DNA of 64,000 nucleotides from Nocardia acidivorans NBRC 108247 (GTDB lineage: Bacteria; Actinomycetota; Actinomycetes; Mycobacteriales; Mycobacteriaceae). Shown piece after piece: positions 46,152 through 54,319 of this stretch. The position numbers were made by a program, and so were the translations under genes. The stretch is taken from assembly GCF_001625085.1 (NCBI RefSeq), contig NZ_BDAW01000031.1, forward strand, positions 1 to 64,000. Reading direction: 5' to 3'. How positions within the stretch are numbered: position 1 is the stretch's first letter; each line of letters opens with the position of its first letter. Below the pieces are notes generated by a model. The model was given only the letters and a program-made list of their open reading frames with translations. It had not been told where the DNA came from and searched no databases.

Positions 46152-46783
46152 GTTTGCCCCGGCCGGTGCCGACTTCGGTATGCCACTTCACGCACATCGA
46201 CCACATCCGCACGGTTGTCCAAGGGGGCTTGCTCGCGGACACGTTTGCTCAGCGGATCGGTTGTATCAAGCGTGAGGCAGGGAATCGGGACATCAAGAGG
46301 AAGCGTCGAACCCGTGTGGTGCCGATCGGTAAGCGAGGCGTTGTCGCTGATTACGTGCCCTTCTATTTCGCGCCGCGGAGCCCGATGATGTACTCGATCC
46401 ACAGGCGAAACGTCGAGACGTACGACGGCGACGAGCATGATCTTGTGTATCTCCGGACAACAGTGGAGGATTTGGTCGCTCATGAGCTGGATCCGGTGTT
46501 CACTGATCGCAATGCCGCGCTCGGGTTCTGTCGGTTCTCGCAGGATGTAGCGGACCTCGACACGATGATCGACTGGCCGCTTATGTGTGAGCGTGTCTGG
46601 AAGAACACGGAGGCTGATCGGCAACGCGTCGAGCGAAGGATGGCCGAGTGTCTCGTCTACGGGCAAGTACCCTGGTCGGTCATCCGGCAAGTCGTCGTTT
46701 ACGGTGAGCGTCACGCTCAGATGCTGCGGGGTAGCCTCGTTGGTGGACCACGTGTTTCTGTCATACCTGACTGGTATTTCTAG
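46145..46783 (+). CDS. darT: DarT, DNA ADP-ribosyltransferase toxin
   Basis: DarT toxins attach ADP-ribose from NAD+ to thymidine (or guanosine) in single-stranded DNA and block replication. The 212-aa product shows family hallmarks: VCHFTHIDHI at the N-terminus (His/Thr of the NAD pocket), RDIKRKRRTR, the highly conserved DYVPFYFAPRSPMMYSIHRRN and the catalytic glutamate in RRMAECLVYGQVPW (residue 168), ending DWYF. Start is uncertain among GTG 46145, TTG 46154 and TTG 46115; 46145 gives the usual length. The antitoxin gene starts three bases after the stop. Base composition is lower in GC than the flanks, as for a transferred cassette. Confidence 0.9.
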   Translation: MLSLPRPVPTSVCHFTHIDHIRTVVQGGLLADTFAQRIGCIKREAGNRDIKRKRRTRVVPIGKRGVVADYVPFYFAPRSPMMYSIHRRNVETYDGDEHDLVYLRTTVEDLVAHELDPVFTDRNAALGFCRFSQDVADLDTMIDWPLMCERVWKNTEADRQRVERRMAECLVYGQVPWSVIRQVVVYGERHAQMLRGSLVGGPRVSVIPDWYF

Positions 46784-46786
46784 CGT

Positions 46787-48295
46787 ATGGAGTCGTTCGC
46801 CGTGATCACTCAGGCCACAGGCAACCTGCTCCACGCCGATACGGTTGCTTTGGTCAACACTGTCAACACTGTCGGCGTTATGGGCAAAGGTATCGCGCTG
46901 CAGTTTCGGCGCGCTTACCCCCAGATGTTCGAGGAATATCAAAAGGCCTGCGCGCGAGGCCAAGTGCAGATAGGCCGAATGCACGTATGGGAGACGGGGA
47001 TGTTGGAGGGCCCCCGTTACATCATCAACTTCCCTACCAAGCGGCACTGGCGCGCAGGTTCCAAGCTGGAGGATGTGCGGGCGGGGCTCACGGCTCTGGT
47101 CGCGGTCATCAGAGATCTTGATATCGAGTCGATCGCGATCCCGCCGCTCGGCTGCGGGAACGGCGGCCTCGAGTGGTCCGAAGTCGAGCCACTTCTGGTA
47201 TCCGCCCTGAGCCCGCTCCCTGATCTCGATGCTCGCATCTACCCACCGGTCGGTACTCCACCCGCTGGTGAAATGCCGAATGCAACGCCCCGTCCAGACA
47301 TGACGGTTGGCCGTGCCGCACTGGTTGAACTCTTGACTCGCTACCTCCGCAATGCGTTGGAGGCGACTCCACTCGAGATTCAGAAGCTGATGTATTTCCT
47401 GCAGGTGGTCGGTGAGCCGCTCGGGCTCGAGTTCACCAAGGGCCGTTACGGGCCCTATGCCGACAGTCTTCGCCGTGTTCTCAACCTGGTAGAAGGCCAT
47501 TTTCTCACGGGTTACGGTGACGGGTCGGCGCGCACGCTGGAGGCATCCTCTGTGCGCCCGCTTCCCGGAGCAGCTGAACAGGCTGCTCGGGTGCTGGCTG
47601 ACGAGCCCGCAACAAGACAGCGAATTGCGCTGGTGGACAACATCACCGACGGGTTCGAGTCGATGTACGGCATGGAACTGCTCGCTACGGTGCACTGGCT
47701 GACTGTTCATGATGTCGGGGCGGCCGAAACCTGGCAGCGCACAGCTGAGCTGGTGCGCGAATGGACGCCGCGTAAGGCTGAGATGTTCACAGACGATCAT
47801 GTTCGAACCGCCTGGAATCGGCTTCGTGACCACGATCTGGTCTCCCCCACTACGACAATCGACTCGGTATTGCACGATGAGGGGGAGATATCCTCGGCGC
47901 GAATGGTGGTGTCCGAGCGGGTCAGTCGTAACGAGCTTGGTTCGAGGCTCGTGGAAGCCATCACGGATTCGGGCTACGCCTGGACCGAGATCGCGGTGAT
48001 CACGGCGACCTTGGACGAGGCCGAGTACCTGCAGCAAGTCCTCGACTACGCATCCATACCGACGCTTTCGCTGGAGAAGTTCGACGGAACACCTCAGAAC
48101 GCGGTCAAGGTAGGCACTGTCCGCCGCGCCAAAGGCGTGGAATTTGCTGCGGTCTTTCATCCGACCTTGTTGGTCGGCAGTGCTGGTGCGGACGCTGGCG
48201 ACGGGCAAGCAACCGCGGAACTCGCTGCCCGTCAGGCGTGGGTTGCCATGACCCGCGCACGGGATTACCTCTGGGTGGGGTTGATTGAGGAATGA
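46787..48295 (+). CDS. darG: DarG-type macrodomain antitoxin fused to a UvrD-like helicase 2A domain
   Basis: 502 aa. Macrodomain at residues 5-155: TGNLLHADTVALVNTVNTVG, GVMGKGIALQFRRAYP and IPPLGCGNGGLEWSEV, the ADP-ribose-hydrolase core that removes DarT's mark. Residues about 172-352 match the helical C-terminal DarG domain that binds DarT (LVELLTRYLRNALEATPLEI; KGRYGPYADSLRRVL; GFESMYGMELLATVHW). Known DarG ends here. In this protein a third region, 370-502, resembles the C-terminal UvrD/PcrA domain: KVGTVRRAKGVEFAAVFHPT (motif V-like) and ARQAWVAMTRARDYLWVGL (motif VI-like, arginine finger). No Walker A or motif II is present. The frame is continuous. Confidence 0.88.
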   Translation: MESFAVITQATGNLLHADTVALVNTVNTVGVMGKGIALQFRRAYPQMFEEYQKACARGQVQIGRMHVWETGMLEGPRYIINFPTKRHWRAGSKLEDVRAGLTALVAVIRDLDIESIAIPPLGCGNGGLEWSEVEPLLVSALSPLPDLDARIYPPVGTPPAGEMPNATPRPDMTVGRAALVELLTRYLRNALEATPLEIQKLMYFLQVVGEPLGLEFTKGRYGPYADSLRRVLNLVEGHFLTGYGDGSARTLEASSVRPLPGAAEQAARVLADEPATRQRIALVDNITDGFESMYGMELLATVHWLTVHDVGAAETWQRTAELVREWTPRKAEMFTDDHVRTAWNRLRDHDLVSPTTTIDSVLHDEGEISSARMVVSERVSRNELGSRLVEAITDSGYAWTEIAVITATLDEAEYLQQVLDYASIPTLSLEKFDGTPQNAVKVGTVRRAKGVEFAAVFHPTLLVGSAGADAGDGQATAELAARQAWVAMTRARDYLWVGLIEE

Positions 48296-48306
48296 GTACG
48301 CAACTG

Positions 48307-48349
48307 AAAACGAGCCGTTCGATCCGCTTCGGATTGAACGGCTCGTTTT
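48307..48349 (+). terminator. darTG terminator; right copy of the repeated hairpin
   Basis: A 19-bp stem (48307-48325 with 48331-48349, one G-U pair), loop GCTTC, ending in a T-run. The core 48314-48342 is a near copy of 45910-45938. Placed between convergent darG and the 73-aa gene, it may act on both. Confidence 0.9.
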
Positions 48350-48366
48350 TCATATTCGGCGCCGCT

Positions 48367-48588
48367 TCAGTCCGTCCAGAGTTCCGCGCACGGTAGTGGC
48401 GGAAGATGATCTACCGCAGTGTCCTCTTCGGTGGTAGCCGATGGCTCGATGGTGACTTCGATACTGTGCGGACGCAAGTGCGCCGCGAGCCGTTCGGCTA
48501 TTGCCCGGCCGGCTCGGTAGTCGAGCACCATGCCGCCCGGAAAGCGCAGGCGCACATGGACTTCGCGCGTTTGCGGTGCGGCGGTCAT
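48367..48588 (-). CDS. small conserved-type protein next to XRE regulator (73 aa)
   Basis: No named family. ATG 48588 follows AGAGGTGG. The product (start MTAAPQTREVHVRLRFPGG) has a beta-strand-rich first half, a basic helix RAGRAIAERLAAHLRPH and an acidic tail (EEDTAVDHLPPLP). It is divergent from a helix-turn-helix/TPR regulator across 233 AT-richer bases, a placement like that of regulator-partner pairs that are common in Nocardia and Streptomyces. Role unknown. Confidence 0.6.
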   Translation of the reverse strand: MTAAPQTREVHVRLRFPGGMVLDYRAGRAIAERLAAHLRPHSIEVTIEPSATTEEDTAVDHLPPLPCAELWTD

Positions 48589-48649
48589 GTGCCACCTCTT
48601 GTCGTCGGATTGGTGCCAACGGTCCGTAGTAAACGTTAAACACAGAAAA

Positions 48650-48662
48650 ATTGCGGTGCAAT
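48650..48662. promoter_or_regulatory. inverted repeat in the divergent XRE control region
   Basis: ATTGC-GGT-GCAAT within an A-rich patch (48630-48675) of an otherwise GC-rich region. TACTGT about 30 bases further (48683-48690 area) could be the -10 for the regulator. Candidate operator for the XRE protein; otherwise the gap 48589-48821 holds nothing I can support. Confidence 0.4.
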
Positions 48663-48821
48663 AAGAAAAATACATGTTCCATACTGTGCGCCGTAAGCTC
48701 GCCCGGTCTGGAATCCTTGTCCGCAGATCCCACTGGGAAGGAGAAGGGCATGGTAGGAATCGGCGAAACAAGCGGGCGGTGACGGCCGGGAAAGCCGATC
48801 AGGCAGAAGGAGTTTGACCCG

Positions 48822-50060
48822 GTGGCCGAAAGTACCCTAGGGGCACGGGTAGCTGAGTTGCGGCGGCGGCGGGGACTATCGCAGAAAGAGTTGGGCGCAG
48901 CCATCAGGCGCTCGGAAAGCTGGGTGTCGCAGGTCGAGCGCGATGTACTGCCGGTCGAGAGACTGTCGGTACTGCAACGACTGGCCGACGTCCTCGGAGT
49001 CGCGGTGCGAGACCTGAGACCCGAGGCGGCCGAACCGATGGCCGCCGATCGCGGTGACGGCCATCGACCCGGATCCGCCGTTTTCGAACAACTGCGACTG
49101 TTGCTCACCGGACATCCCGCACTGGAGCAACTCCTCGGTGACGAGGCCGATCGCGAGTCGGCCGACGAGTTGCCGGGACTACAGGAACGAGTCGATCTGG
49201 CATGGCAGCTGGCACACGAGTCGCGGCTCGTGGAGGTCGGCAGCGCACTGCTGGAATTGATTCCGGATCTCGAACACGCGGCGCGGACCACCTCCGCGAA
49301 ACGGCCGGAGGTGTTGACACTGCTGTCACGCGCCTACCAGGTGGCCGCCGCCGCATTCACCCGTCAGGAGGAAGTGGACGCGGCCTGGGTAGCCGCCGAT
49401 CGGGCGCTCACCGCGGCCGAGGAATCCGGTGACGCGCTCGGCGTCGTGGCCGGAACCTACCGGATGGCACAGGCTTTCCTGCGACTACAACGGCTGGAAC
49501 AGGCCGAGCAGGCGGCTCGGGTCTCGGTGACGGCGCTCGCGCCGCAGATCGCCGATACCGAGCGGGTGCGTCCGGAAGTACTGTCGCTCTACGGCTCTCT
49601 GCAGCTCATGCTGGCGGTGATCGCGGCGACCGATGGCAATCGGACGGCCGCGCGCACCGGACTGGCCGCCGCGCGCACCGCCGCGCAGCGACTCGGTGAG
49701 GGCCGCAATGATTTCGACACCGAATTCGGCCCGACCAGTGTGGCCGTGCACGCGGTCGCGGTGGCCGTCGAATTGGGTGATGCGGGTGAGGCGCTCGATA
49801 CCGCGGCCTCGGTGGACGCCGCGGTGCTCTCACCCGAACGGCAGGCGCGTTTCCTGGTCGACGTGGCTCGCGCGCACGCGCAGCGGCGGCAGGCGCAGGA
49901 TGCGCTGGGGGCCTTGCTCAATGCCGAGCGGCTGGCTCCGGAGCTGGTGCACCATGATCCGCGCGCCCGGGAGGTGGTGCGCGACCTACTCCAGTTCGCG
50001 GGCCGCAGACCGGCCGATGATCTGCGGGAGCTGGCGGGCCGCGCCGCCGTCACGCCCTAG
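48822..50060 (+). CDS. XRE-type helix-turn-helix regulator with TPR-like sensor region
   Basis: 412 aa. N-terminal XRE helix-turn-helix (ARVAELRRRRGLSQKELGAA, IRRSESWVSQVERD, then RLADVLGVAVRDLRPEA). From residue 90 on it is all helical with TPR-like repeats (e.g. TLLSRAYQVAAAAFTRQEEV, AGTYRMAQAFLRLQRLEQAE), as in actinobacterial peptide-sensing or signal-coupled regulators of the RRNPP-like type. GTG 48822 after AGAAGGAG. Divergent from a 73-aa gene that is a candidate partner. A hairpin follows the stop. Confidence 0.82.
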   Translation: MAESTLGARVAELRRRRGLSQKELGAAIRRSESWVSQVERDVLPVERLSVLQRLADVLGVAVRDLRPEAAEPMAADRGDGHRPGSAVFEQLRLLLTGHPALEQLLGDEADRESADELPGLQERVDLAWQLAHESRLVEVGSALLELIPDLEHAARTTSAKRPEVLTLLSRAYQVAAAAFTRQEEVDAAWVAADRALTAAEESGDALGVVAGTYRMAQAFLRLQRLEQAEQAARVSVTALAPQIADTERVRPEVLSLYGSLQLMLAVIAATDGNRTAARTGLAAARTAAQRLGEGRNDFDTEFGPTSVAVHAVAVAVELGDAGEALDTAASVDAAVLSPERQARFLVDVARAHAQRRQAQDALGALLNAERLAPELVHHDPRAREVVRDLLQFAGRRPADDLRELAGRAAVTP

Positions 50061-50061
50061 T

Positions 50062-50093
50062 GCATTCCGTGGGCTCGGGGACCCACGGAATGC
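50062..50093. terminator. hairpin between convergent genes
   Basis: Perfect 12-bp stem (50062-50073 with 50082-50093), eight-base loop, without U-run, between the XRE gene and the serine hydrolase gene. Confidence 0.7.
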
Positions 50094-50106
50094 CGCAACG
50101 GGCGGC

Positions 50107-51462
50107 TCAGCGGATACCGGGGGTGCGTGGATCCGCGCCGACGCATGCCAGTAGCGCACAGCCGGGCGGTGCGTCGCTGAACGGTGGAGCGAGGGGAGTA
50201 TTCAAGCAGGACAGCACATTACAGCCCGGATAGGCGTCCGGGCCGAGCCCGAATACGGCGAGCGCGATATCGGCGTCGAAGTACTTGGAGGCATCGAACC
50301 GCAGCGGTGGTTGGACGAACTGCCCCGGATCGGGCACCGGGGGATCGTCGAAGGCGGCGAACAGCTGCCGGAAGAACTCGTGCGACACCTCCATGCCGTA
50401 CTGCAGGATTCCGCTCGGACCCTGATCGGTGTGCACGCCGAAGACGCCGGTCCACACCACCAGCAGATCCAGGCTGGGGATGACGAACACGTGCTGGAGC
50501 CCCAGCCCGGACATGGAAAAGGTGTCGGCGGGCAGGAATTCGGGGTTCTCGGCGCAGTCCGGGCCGAGCCAGAACAGGTAGCCGTAGCAGCCGTTGGTGG
50601 CCGAGGAGCTGGTGGCGCGGGTCAGATACGCCCGTGACACGACCTCGCGGCCCTGCCATCGGCCCTGATTCGCGACCAGCAGCCCGAGCCGGGCCAGATC
50701 ATCGGGCGGGATCATCAGATGCGCGTAGCCGTAGGTGTGCCCGGAGCGGTCCCGTGCCCAGTAGTAGTCGCCGCGCTCGATGCCTATGGGCCCGAACAGC
50801 TCTCGCTGCGCGAACTCCTGCAGCGGTTCGCCGATGGCCAGCTCCAGCACATAGGAGAGCAGGTCCACATTGCGCTGGCTGTAGGAGAATGCGGTTCCGG
50901 GCGGATTGTCGAATGGCACGCCGAGCGCCTGCACCGCGCTGAACGGGTCGACGGGAATGACGCCGGTGAGGCCTTCGGTGACCAATCCGATGCGCAATCC
51001 GGAGGTTTCGGTGAGCAGATCCTCGACGGTGATGGCGCGATGTCCGGGATCGCCGACGCCCGGCGGCAGATAGCGATCGATGGGCGTGTCGATATCGAGT
51101 TTGCCTTCATCCCAGGCGATTCCGGCGAGTAGCGAAACAATGCTCTTGGTGACGCTCCAGACATTCCATGGAATTTGTCCGGTTTGTGAGTTTTGTGGGC
51201 CTTCGCCGATGAGGCAATTGTGTCGGAAAACTTGCACATTCAATCGATTCCGGCCGGCCGCGAAGTTCAACGCGTCGTGCAATCGCCCACTATCCAACCC
51301 CGCCTGTTCCGGTGCGGCCCGTTCGAATTCCCGGCCGTCCGGTTGCGCGCACCGAATTTCCCCCGCCGGTATCGACTCCGGCCGTGCCTGCGCCACCCCG
51401 CCGCCGAAGATCATTACCGCCAGCACCATCGCGCCGAGCAGCCCCCTGCGCATGCGCACCAT
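50107..51462 (-). CDS. secreted serine hydrolase of the beta-lactamase class C/PBP family
   Basis: 451 aa from ATG 51462. Signal peptide: MRRGLLGAMVLAVMIFGGGVAQA. Catalytic SxxK in WSVTKSIVSLLAG, the second motif YSQRN (Tyr-x-Asn) and DLLTETSGL typical of class C esterases/carboxypeptidases; four cysteines near the C-terminus (YPGCNVLSCL, GCALLACVG) suggest exported disulfides. Likely an extracytoplasmic esterase or DD-peptidase; not evidently a true beta-lactamase. No ribosome site precedes the ATG, but TAGCCT stands seven bases upstream, consistent with leaderless initiation. The frame is open 65 codons further upstream without signal character. Confidence 0.8.
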   Translation of the reverse strand: MVRMRRGLLGAMVLAVMIFGGGVAQARPESIPAGEIRCAQPDGREFERAAPEQAGLDSGRLHDALNFAAGRNRLNVQVFRHNCLIGEGPQNSQTGQIPWNVWSVTKSIVSLLAGIAWDEGKLDIDTPIDRYLPPGVGDPGHRAITVEDLLTETSGLRIGLVTEGLTGVIPVDPFSAVQALGVPFDNPPGTAFSYSQRNVDLLSYVLELAIGEPLQEFAQRELFGPIGIERGDYYWARDRSGHTYGYAHLMIPPDDLARLGLLVANQGRWQGREVVSRAYLTRATSSSATNGCYGYLFWLGPDCAENPEFLPADTFSMSGLGLQHVFVIPSLDLLVVWTGVFGVHTDQGPSGILQYGMEVSHEFFRQLFAAFDDPPVPDPGQFVQPPLRFDASKYFDADIALAVFGLGPDAYPGCNVLSCLNTPLAPPFSDAPPGCALLACVGADPRTPGIR

Positions 51463-51809
51463 GCGTTTCAGGCTAACCGCCGGACCGGACCCGATACGGC
51501 GAAACGCCGCCGGGAAAGGGGGGAGTCCCGGCGGCGTCGCTCGCAGCGGTGCCGCGAAGCAGCGTCGACGCCCAACAAGCGCCTCTCGGCGGGTGGTCGC
51601 TCGTAGCGACAAAGGGTGCGGCCCGGGGCTGTTACCGACGCCGACAGTGGGGATCAACCGGGCCGCGGCGGGATCTATTCCGGCCGCGCCGGTGTGATCC
51701 GCGCTACCCGCGGCCGCACGGGGGCGGGCGGCAAACTATTCGGTGCGCACTGTCGCCGGGACCGTTTAGCATTCGCAACGAAGACCGAACTTTTTCCAGG
51801 GGGGAAGCC
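51463..51809. other. 347-base gene-free divergent region
   Basis: Between the serine hydrolase (minus) and the AAA ATPase (plus) I see no gene with a start signal. It holds an 11-bp hairpin (51505-51515 with 51526-51536), close behind the hydrolase start, and a TTTAGCAT -10-like element at about 51764-51772 some 40 bases before the ATPase start. Open frames across it are shadows. Confidence 0.45.
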
Positions 51810-53084
51810 TTGACCGATGATCCGGTGATCACCGAACTGATGAGCGTGCTCGAGCAGAACCCCGATCTGCTGTCGCTGCGGCTGCGGGTGGTCGAACTGC
51901 TCGCCGATCGCGAGCGCTACGCGGACGCGCTCACGCACTGTGCCATCGCGCTGGGTCAGGATCCCGGGAATGCGACGGCCATGACTCTGCTGCAACGCTG
52001 TTCGGCCGCGCTCGCCGGTGGCGCGAGCCCCGCACCCGTTGCCACCGCTTCACCGGACGCCGTCGCGGCGGAGCCGGAGACCTCGAACGCCACGCGCGGC
52101 AACGGTTTCGACTGGGCCGCCGCCGAAGCCGAGGTCGGCGACATCATCAAACCCGCCTTCGTGGACGACGATGGTGAACCGCTGGTCGTCGACCCGGCTG
52201 ATGTCGGGCTGTTCGAGCAGCCCAGGCTGTCACTGTCCGAGGTGGGCGGTATGCAGAACGTGAAGGAGCAGTTGGAGCTCTCCCTACTCGGACCGCTGCG
52301 AAATCCAGAGCTGGCCAAGGCATTCGGCACCAGTGCCCGCGGCGGGCTGCTGCTGTACGGTCCGCCCGGCTGCGGTAAGACGTTCATCGCGTCGGCGGTG
52401 GCGGGCGAGCTCGGCGCGAACTTCTATCCGATCGAGATCGCCGATATCCTCGATATCCACCTGGGCGCGAGCGAGCGCAATCTGCACCAGATCTTCGAGG
52501 TGGCGCGCCGCAATGCCCCCTGCGTGCTGTTCATCGACGAGGTCGACGCGCTCGGCTACAAGCGCAGCCAGATGTCCGGCTCGGCGGGCCTGCGCACCGT
52601 GGTGAATCAGCTGCTCACCGAAATGGATTCGGCCACAGGCGATAACGAGGGCGTCTACATCCTGGGTGCCACCAACCACCCCTGGGACATCGACGTCGCG
52701 CTGCGCCGCCCCGGCCGCTTCGACCGCATGATCCTGGTGACCCTGCCCGACCCGGACGCCCGCGTCGCCATCCTGCGTCACCACCTGAAGGACCGCCCCG
52801 TCGAGGGCATCGATCTCAAGGCGATAGCCCTGCGCACCGAAGGCTTCTCCGGCGCGGACCTGGCCCACATCGCCACCTCCGCAACCCAATTGGCCATGGC
52901 CGACTCCCTGCGCGCCGGAGCCGTCCGCCCCATCCGCATGCCGGATATCGACCAGGCCATGACCCAGATCCGCCCCAGCGCCGGCGCCTGGTTCGAATCC
53001 GCCCGCAACGTAGTCGAATTCGCCAACAACGACGGCGCCTACGACGAACTCGCCACCTACATGAAGCGCATGAAGCTCCGCTGA
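51810..53084 (+). CDS. AAA+ ATPase (CDC48/FtsH-like) with short TPR-like N-terminus
   Basis: About 424 aa from TTG 51810, which is preceded by AGGGGGGAAG; GTG 51825 is an alternative. Residues 1-70 form TPR-like helices (LLSLRLRVVELLADRERYAD). The AAA module follows: GGLLLYGPPGCGKTFIASAV (Walker A), CVLFIDEVDALG (Walker B), sensor 1 ILGATNHPWDIDVALRRPG and arginine fingers RRPGRFDR, then an AAA lid (GFSGADLAHIATSATQLA). Such CDC48-like ATPases remodel or unfold proteins. The TPR membrane protein right after it is the natural partner; the substrate is unknown. No protease domain. Confidence 0.82.
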   Translation: MTDDPVITELMSVLEQNPDLLSLRLRVVELLADRERYADALTHCAIALGQDPGNATAMTLLQRCSAALAGGASPAPVATASPDAVAAEPETSNATRGNGFDWAAAEAEVGDIIKPAFVDDDGEPLVVDPADVGLFEQPRLSLSEVGGMQNVKEQLELSLLGPLRNPELAKAFGTSARGGLLLYGPPGCGKTFIASAVAGELGANFYPIEIADILDIHLGASERNLHQIFEVARRNAPCVLFIDEVDALGYKRSQMSGSAGLRTVVNQLLTEMDSATGDNEGVYILGATNHPWDIDVALRRPGRFDRMILVTLPDPDARVAILRHHLKDRPVEGIDLKAIALRTEGFSGADLAHIATSATQLAMADSLRAGAVRPIRMPDIDQAMTQIRPSAGAWFESARNVVEFANNDGAYDELATYMKRMKLR

Positions 53085-53114
53085 CCGAACATCCGGTAGG
53101 GGCGGGAAGAACAA

Positions 53115-53189
53115 ATGGATAGTCGAATCGAACAGGCCGCTGTGCTCCTGACCCAGCTGCGGACCCCACCGGCGGCGGCGCATGGATAA
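53115..53189 (+). CDS. short upstream ORF (24 aa) resembling the start of the next gene
   Basis: ATG 53115 (GGGAAGAAC upstream) encodes MDSRIEQAAVLLTQLRTPPA and four more residues, then stops at 53187-53189 inside the start of the TPR gene (ATG 53182). Its first residues copy the downstream start MDNRIERARVL, so it seems a truncated duplicate of that N-terminus and may couple translation. Confidence 0.4.
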   Translation: MDSRIEQAAVLLTQLRTPPAAAHG

Positions 53190-54207
53190 CCGGATCGAGC
53201 GGGCTCGGGTGCTGGCGAGTCTGGGGCGGCTGGAAGCGGCGCGGGAAACGCTGGGGGAGGTGCTGGCGGGGGAGCCGGAAGATGTTGTGGCGCTGGCGGA
53301 TATGGCCAATGTGGTGTTGCGGTTGCGGGATTACGGGCGGGCCGTGGAGTACAGTGCGGCGGCGCTGCGGGGGGATCCGGAGAACACCTTCGCGTGGCGG
53401 GTGCGGGCGCTGGGGGAGTTGGGGATGGCCCGCGATGCCGAACTGGGGCCGGAGGTGGTGGCCGAGCATCGGGCGCGGGCGCGGGTAGCCGCCGAACGGG
53501 CGGTGAAGATCGCGCCGGAGGACACCGACAATCTGCGAATTCTGGCCTCCACCACGCGGGATCAAGATCCGGCGGCGGCGTTGGCGACGCTGGATACGGC
53601 GTTGGAGATCGACCCCGACGATGTCAGCGTGCATCTGTTGCGCGGGTTCATTCTGCGCCGAAATATGAAGGGGCGCACCGAACAAGCCGCGGCGGAGTTC
53701 CGGGAGGCGCTGCGGCTGGATCCGGAGAACGCGGAGGCGCTGTACGAACTCGCGCTGATCGATATCGAGGGCGGCGATCGAGAAACGGGGTCGGCGCAGT
53801 TGCGCCGAGTGGCGCTGCTGGATCCGGGGTACGGCACCGCGGTGCGCGACCACCTGGACTGGCTGGCCGCCGAAGACGATCGGCTGGCCCAAGCCGCGCG
53901 GACGGCGGAGACGCAGCGGTTGGCGCGCAACTTCCGGACGGCTCAGCCGCAACAATTCGTGTACGACACCGCACCGGCGTCGCGGGGCGGGCGCGCCTAC
54001 AAGTGGGTGCTCGGGATATCGGTCGTGCTGGTGATCCGATTGATCGCGGCCGGTGTCTCGGACGACTCCGGCACGCCGTCGCACACCCCGCCGCCGGTGC
54101 CGACCTGGGTGCGGACACCACCGGCCAGCTATGTCAACCCGCTGCCGTTCCCGAGTCTCCCCCCGGAGTTCCGGCGCGATTGGCCGACGAACCTGCCCCG
54201 CGGGTGA
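53182..54207 (+). CDS. TPR-repeat membrane-anchored protein
   Basis: 341 aa. About five tetratricopeptide-like repeats over residues 1-230 (e.g. ALADMANVVLRLRDYGRAVE; AAAEFREALRLDPENAEALY), then one membrane helix (YKWVLGISVVLVIRLIAAGV, about residues 273-292) and a Pro-rich external tail (TPSHTPPPVPTWVRTPPASY). It should be cytoplasmic TPR plus single anchor, fitting an adaptor for the AAA ATPase just upstream. Tail ends at 54207, but a neighbouring frame runs on with Pro-rich codons to 54293, suggesting a recent frameshift near the end. Confidence 0.72.
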   Translation: MDNRIERARVLASLGRLEAARETLGEVLAGEPEDVVALADMANVVLRLRDYGRAVEYSAAALRGDPENTFAWRVRALGELGMARDAELGPEVVAEHRARARVAAERAVKIAPEDTDNLRILASTTRDQDPAAALATLDTALEIDPDDVSVHLLRGFILRRNMKGRTEQAAAEFREALRLDPENAEALYELALIDIEGGDRETGSAQLRRVALLDPGYGTAVRDHLDWLAAEDDRLAQAARTAETQRLARNFRTAQPQQFVYDTAPASRGGRAYKWVLGISVVLVIRLIAAGVSDDSGTPSHTPPPVPTWVRTPPASYVNPLPFPSLPPEFRRDWPTNLPRG

Positions 54208-54294
54208 CGCTCCGCACCGCGCCTCCGGTAGCACCGGCGATTCCGCCGCAACCGCAGCTCACGGTCCCGTCGGGCGTCCATCCCTTCCAATAAC

Positions 54295-54319
54295 CTTTTC
54301 TTGACTAATTCCAGAAAAG
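54295..54319. promoter_or_regulatory. inverted repeat at the catalase promoter
   Basis: CTTTTCT (54295-54301) and AGAAAAG (54313-54319) with an 11-base spacer, overlapping TTGACT (54301-54306), a -35 candidate; CAGTGT 17 bases on would be the -10. Possible operator for a peroxide or metal-sensing regulator, which cannot be named. Confidence 0.4.

Noticed and set aside
48822..50060. XRE regulator as the darTG antitoxin or its repressor
   Set aside because: It is on the far side of a terminator and of a convergent gene; DarG already supplies the antitoxin.
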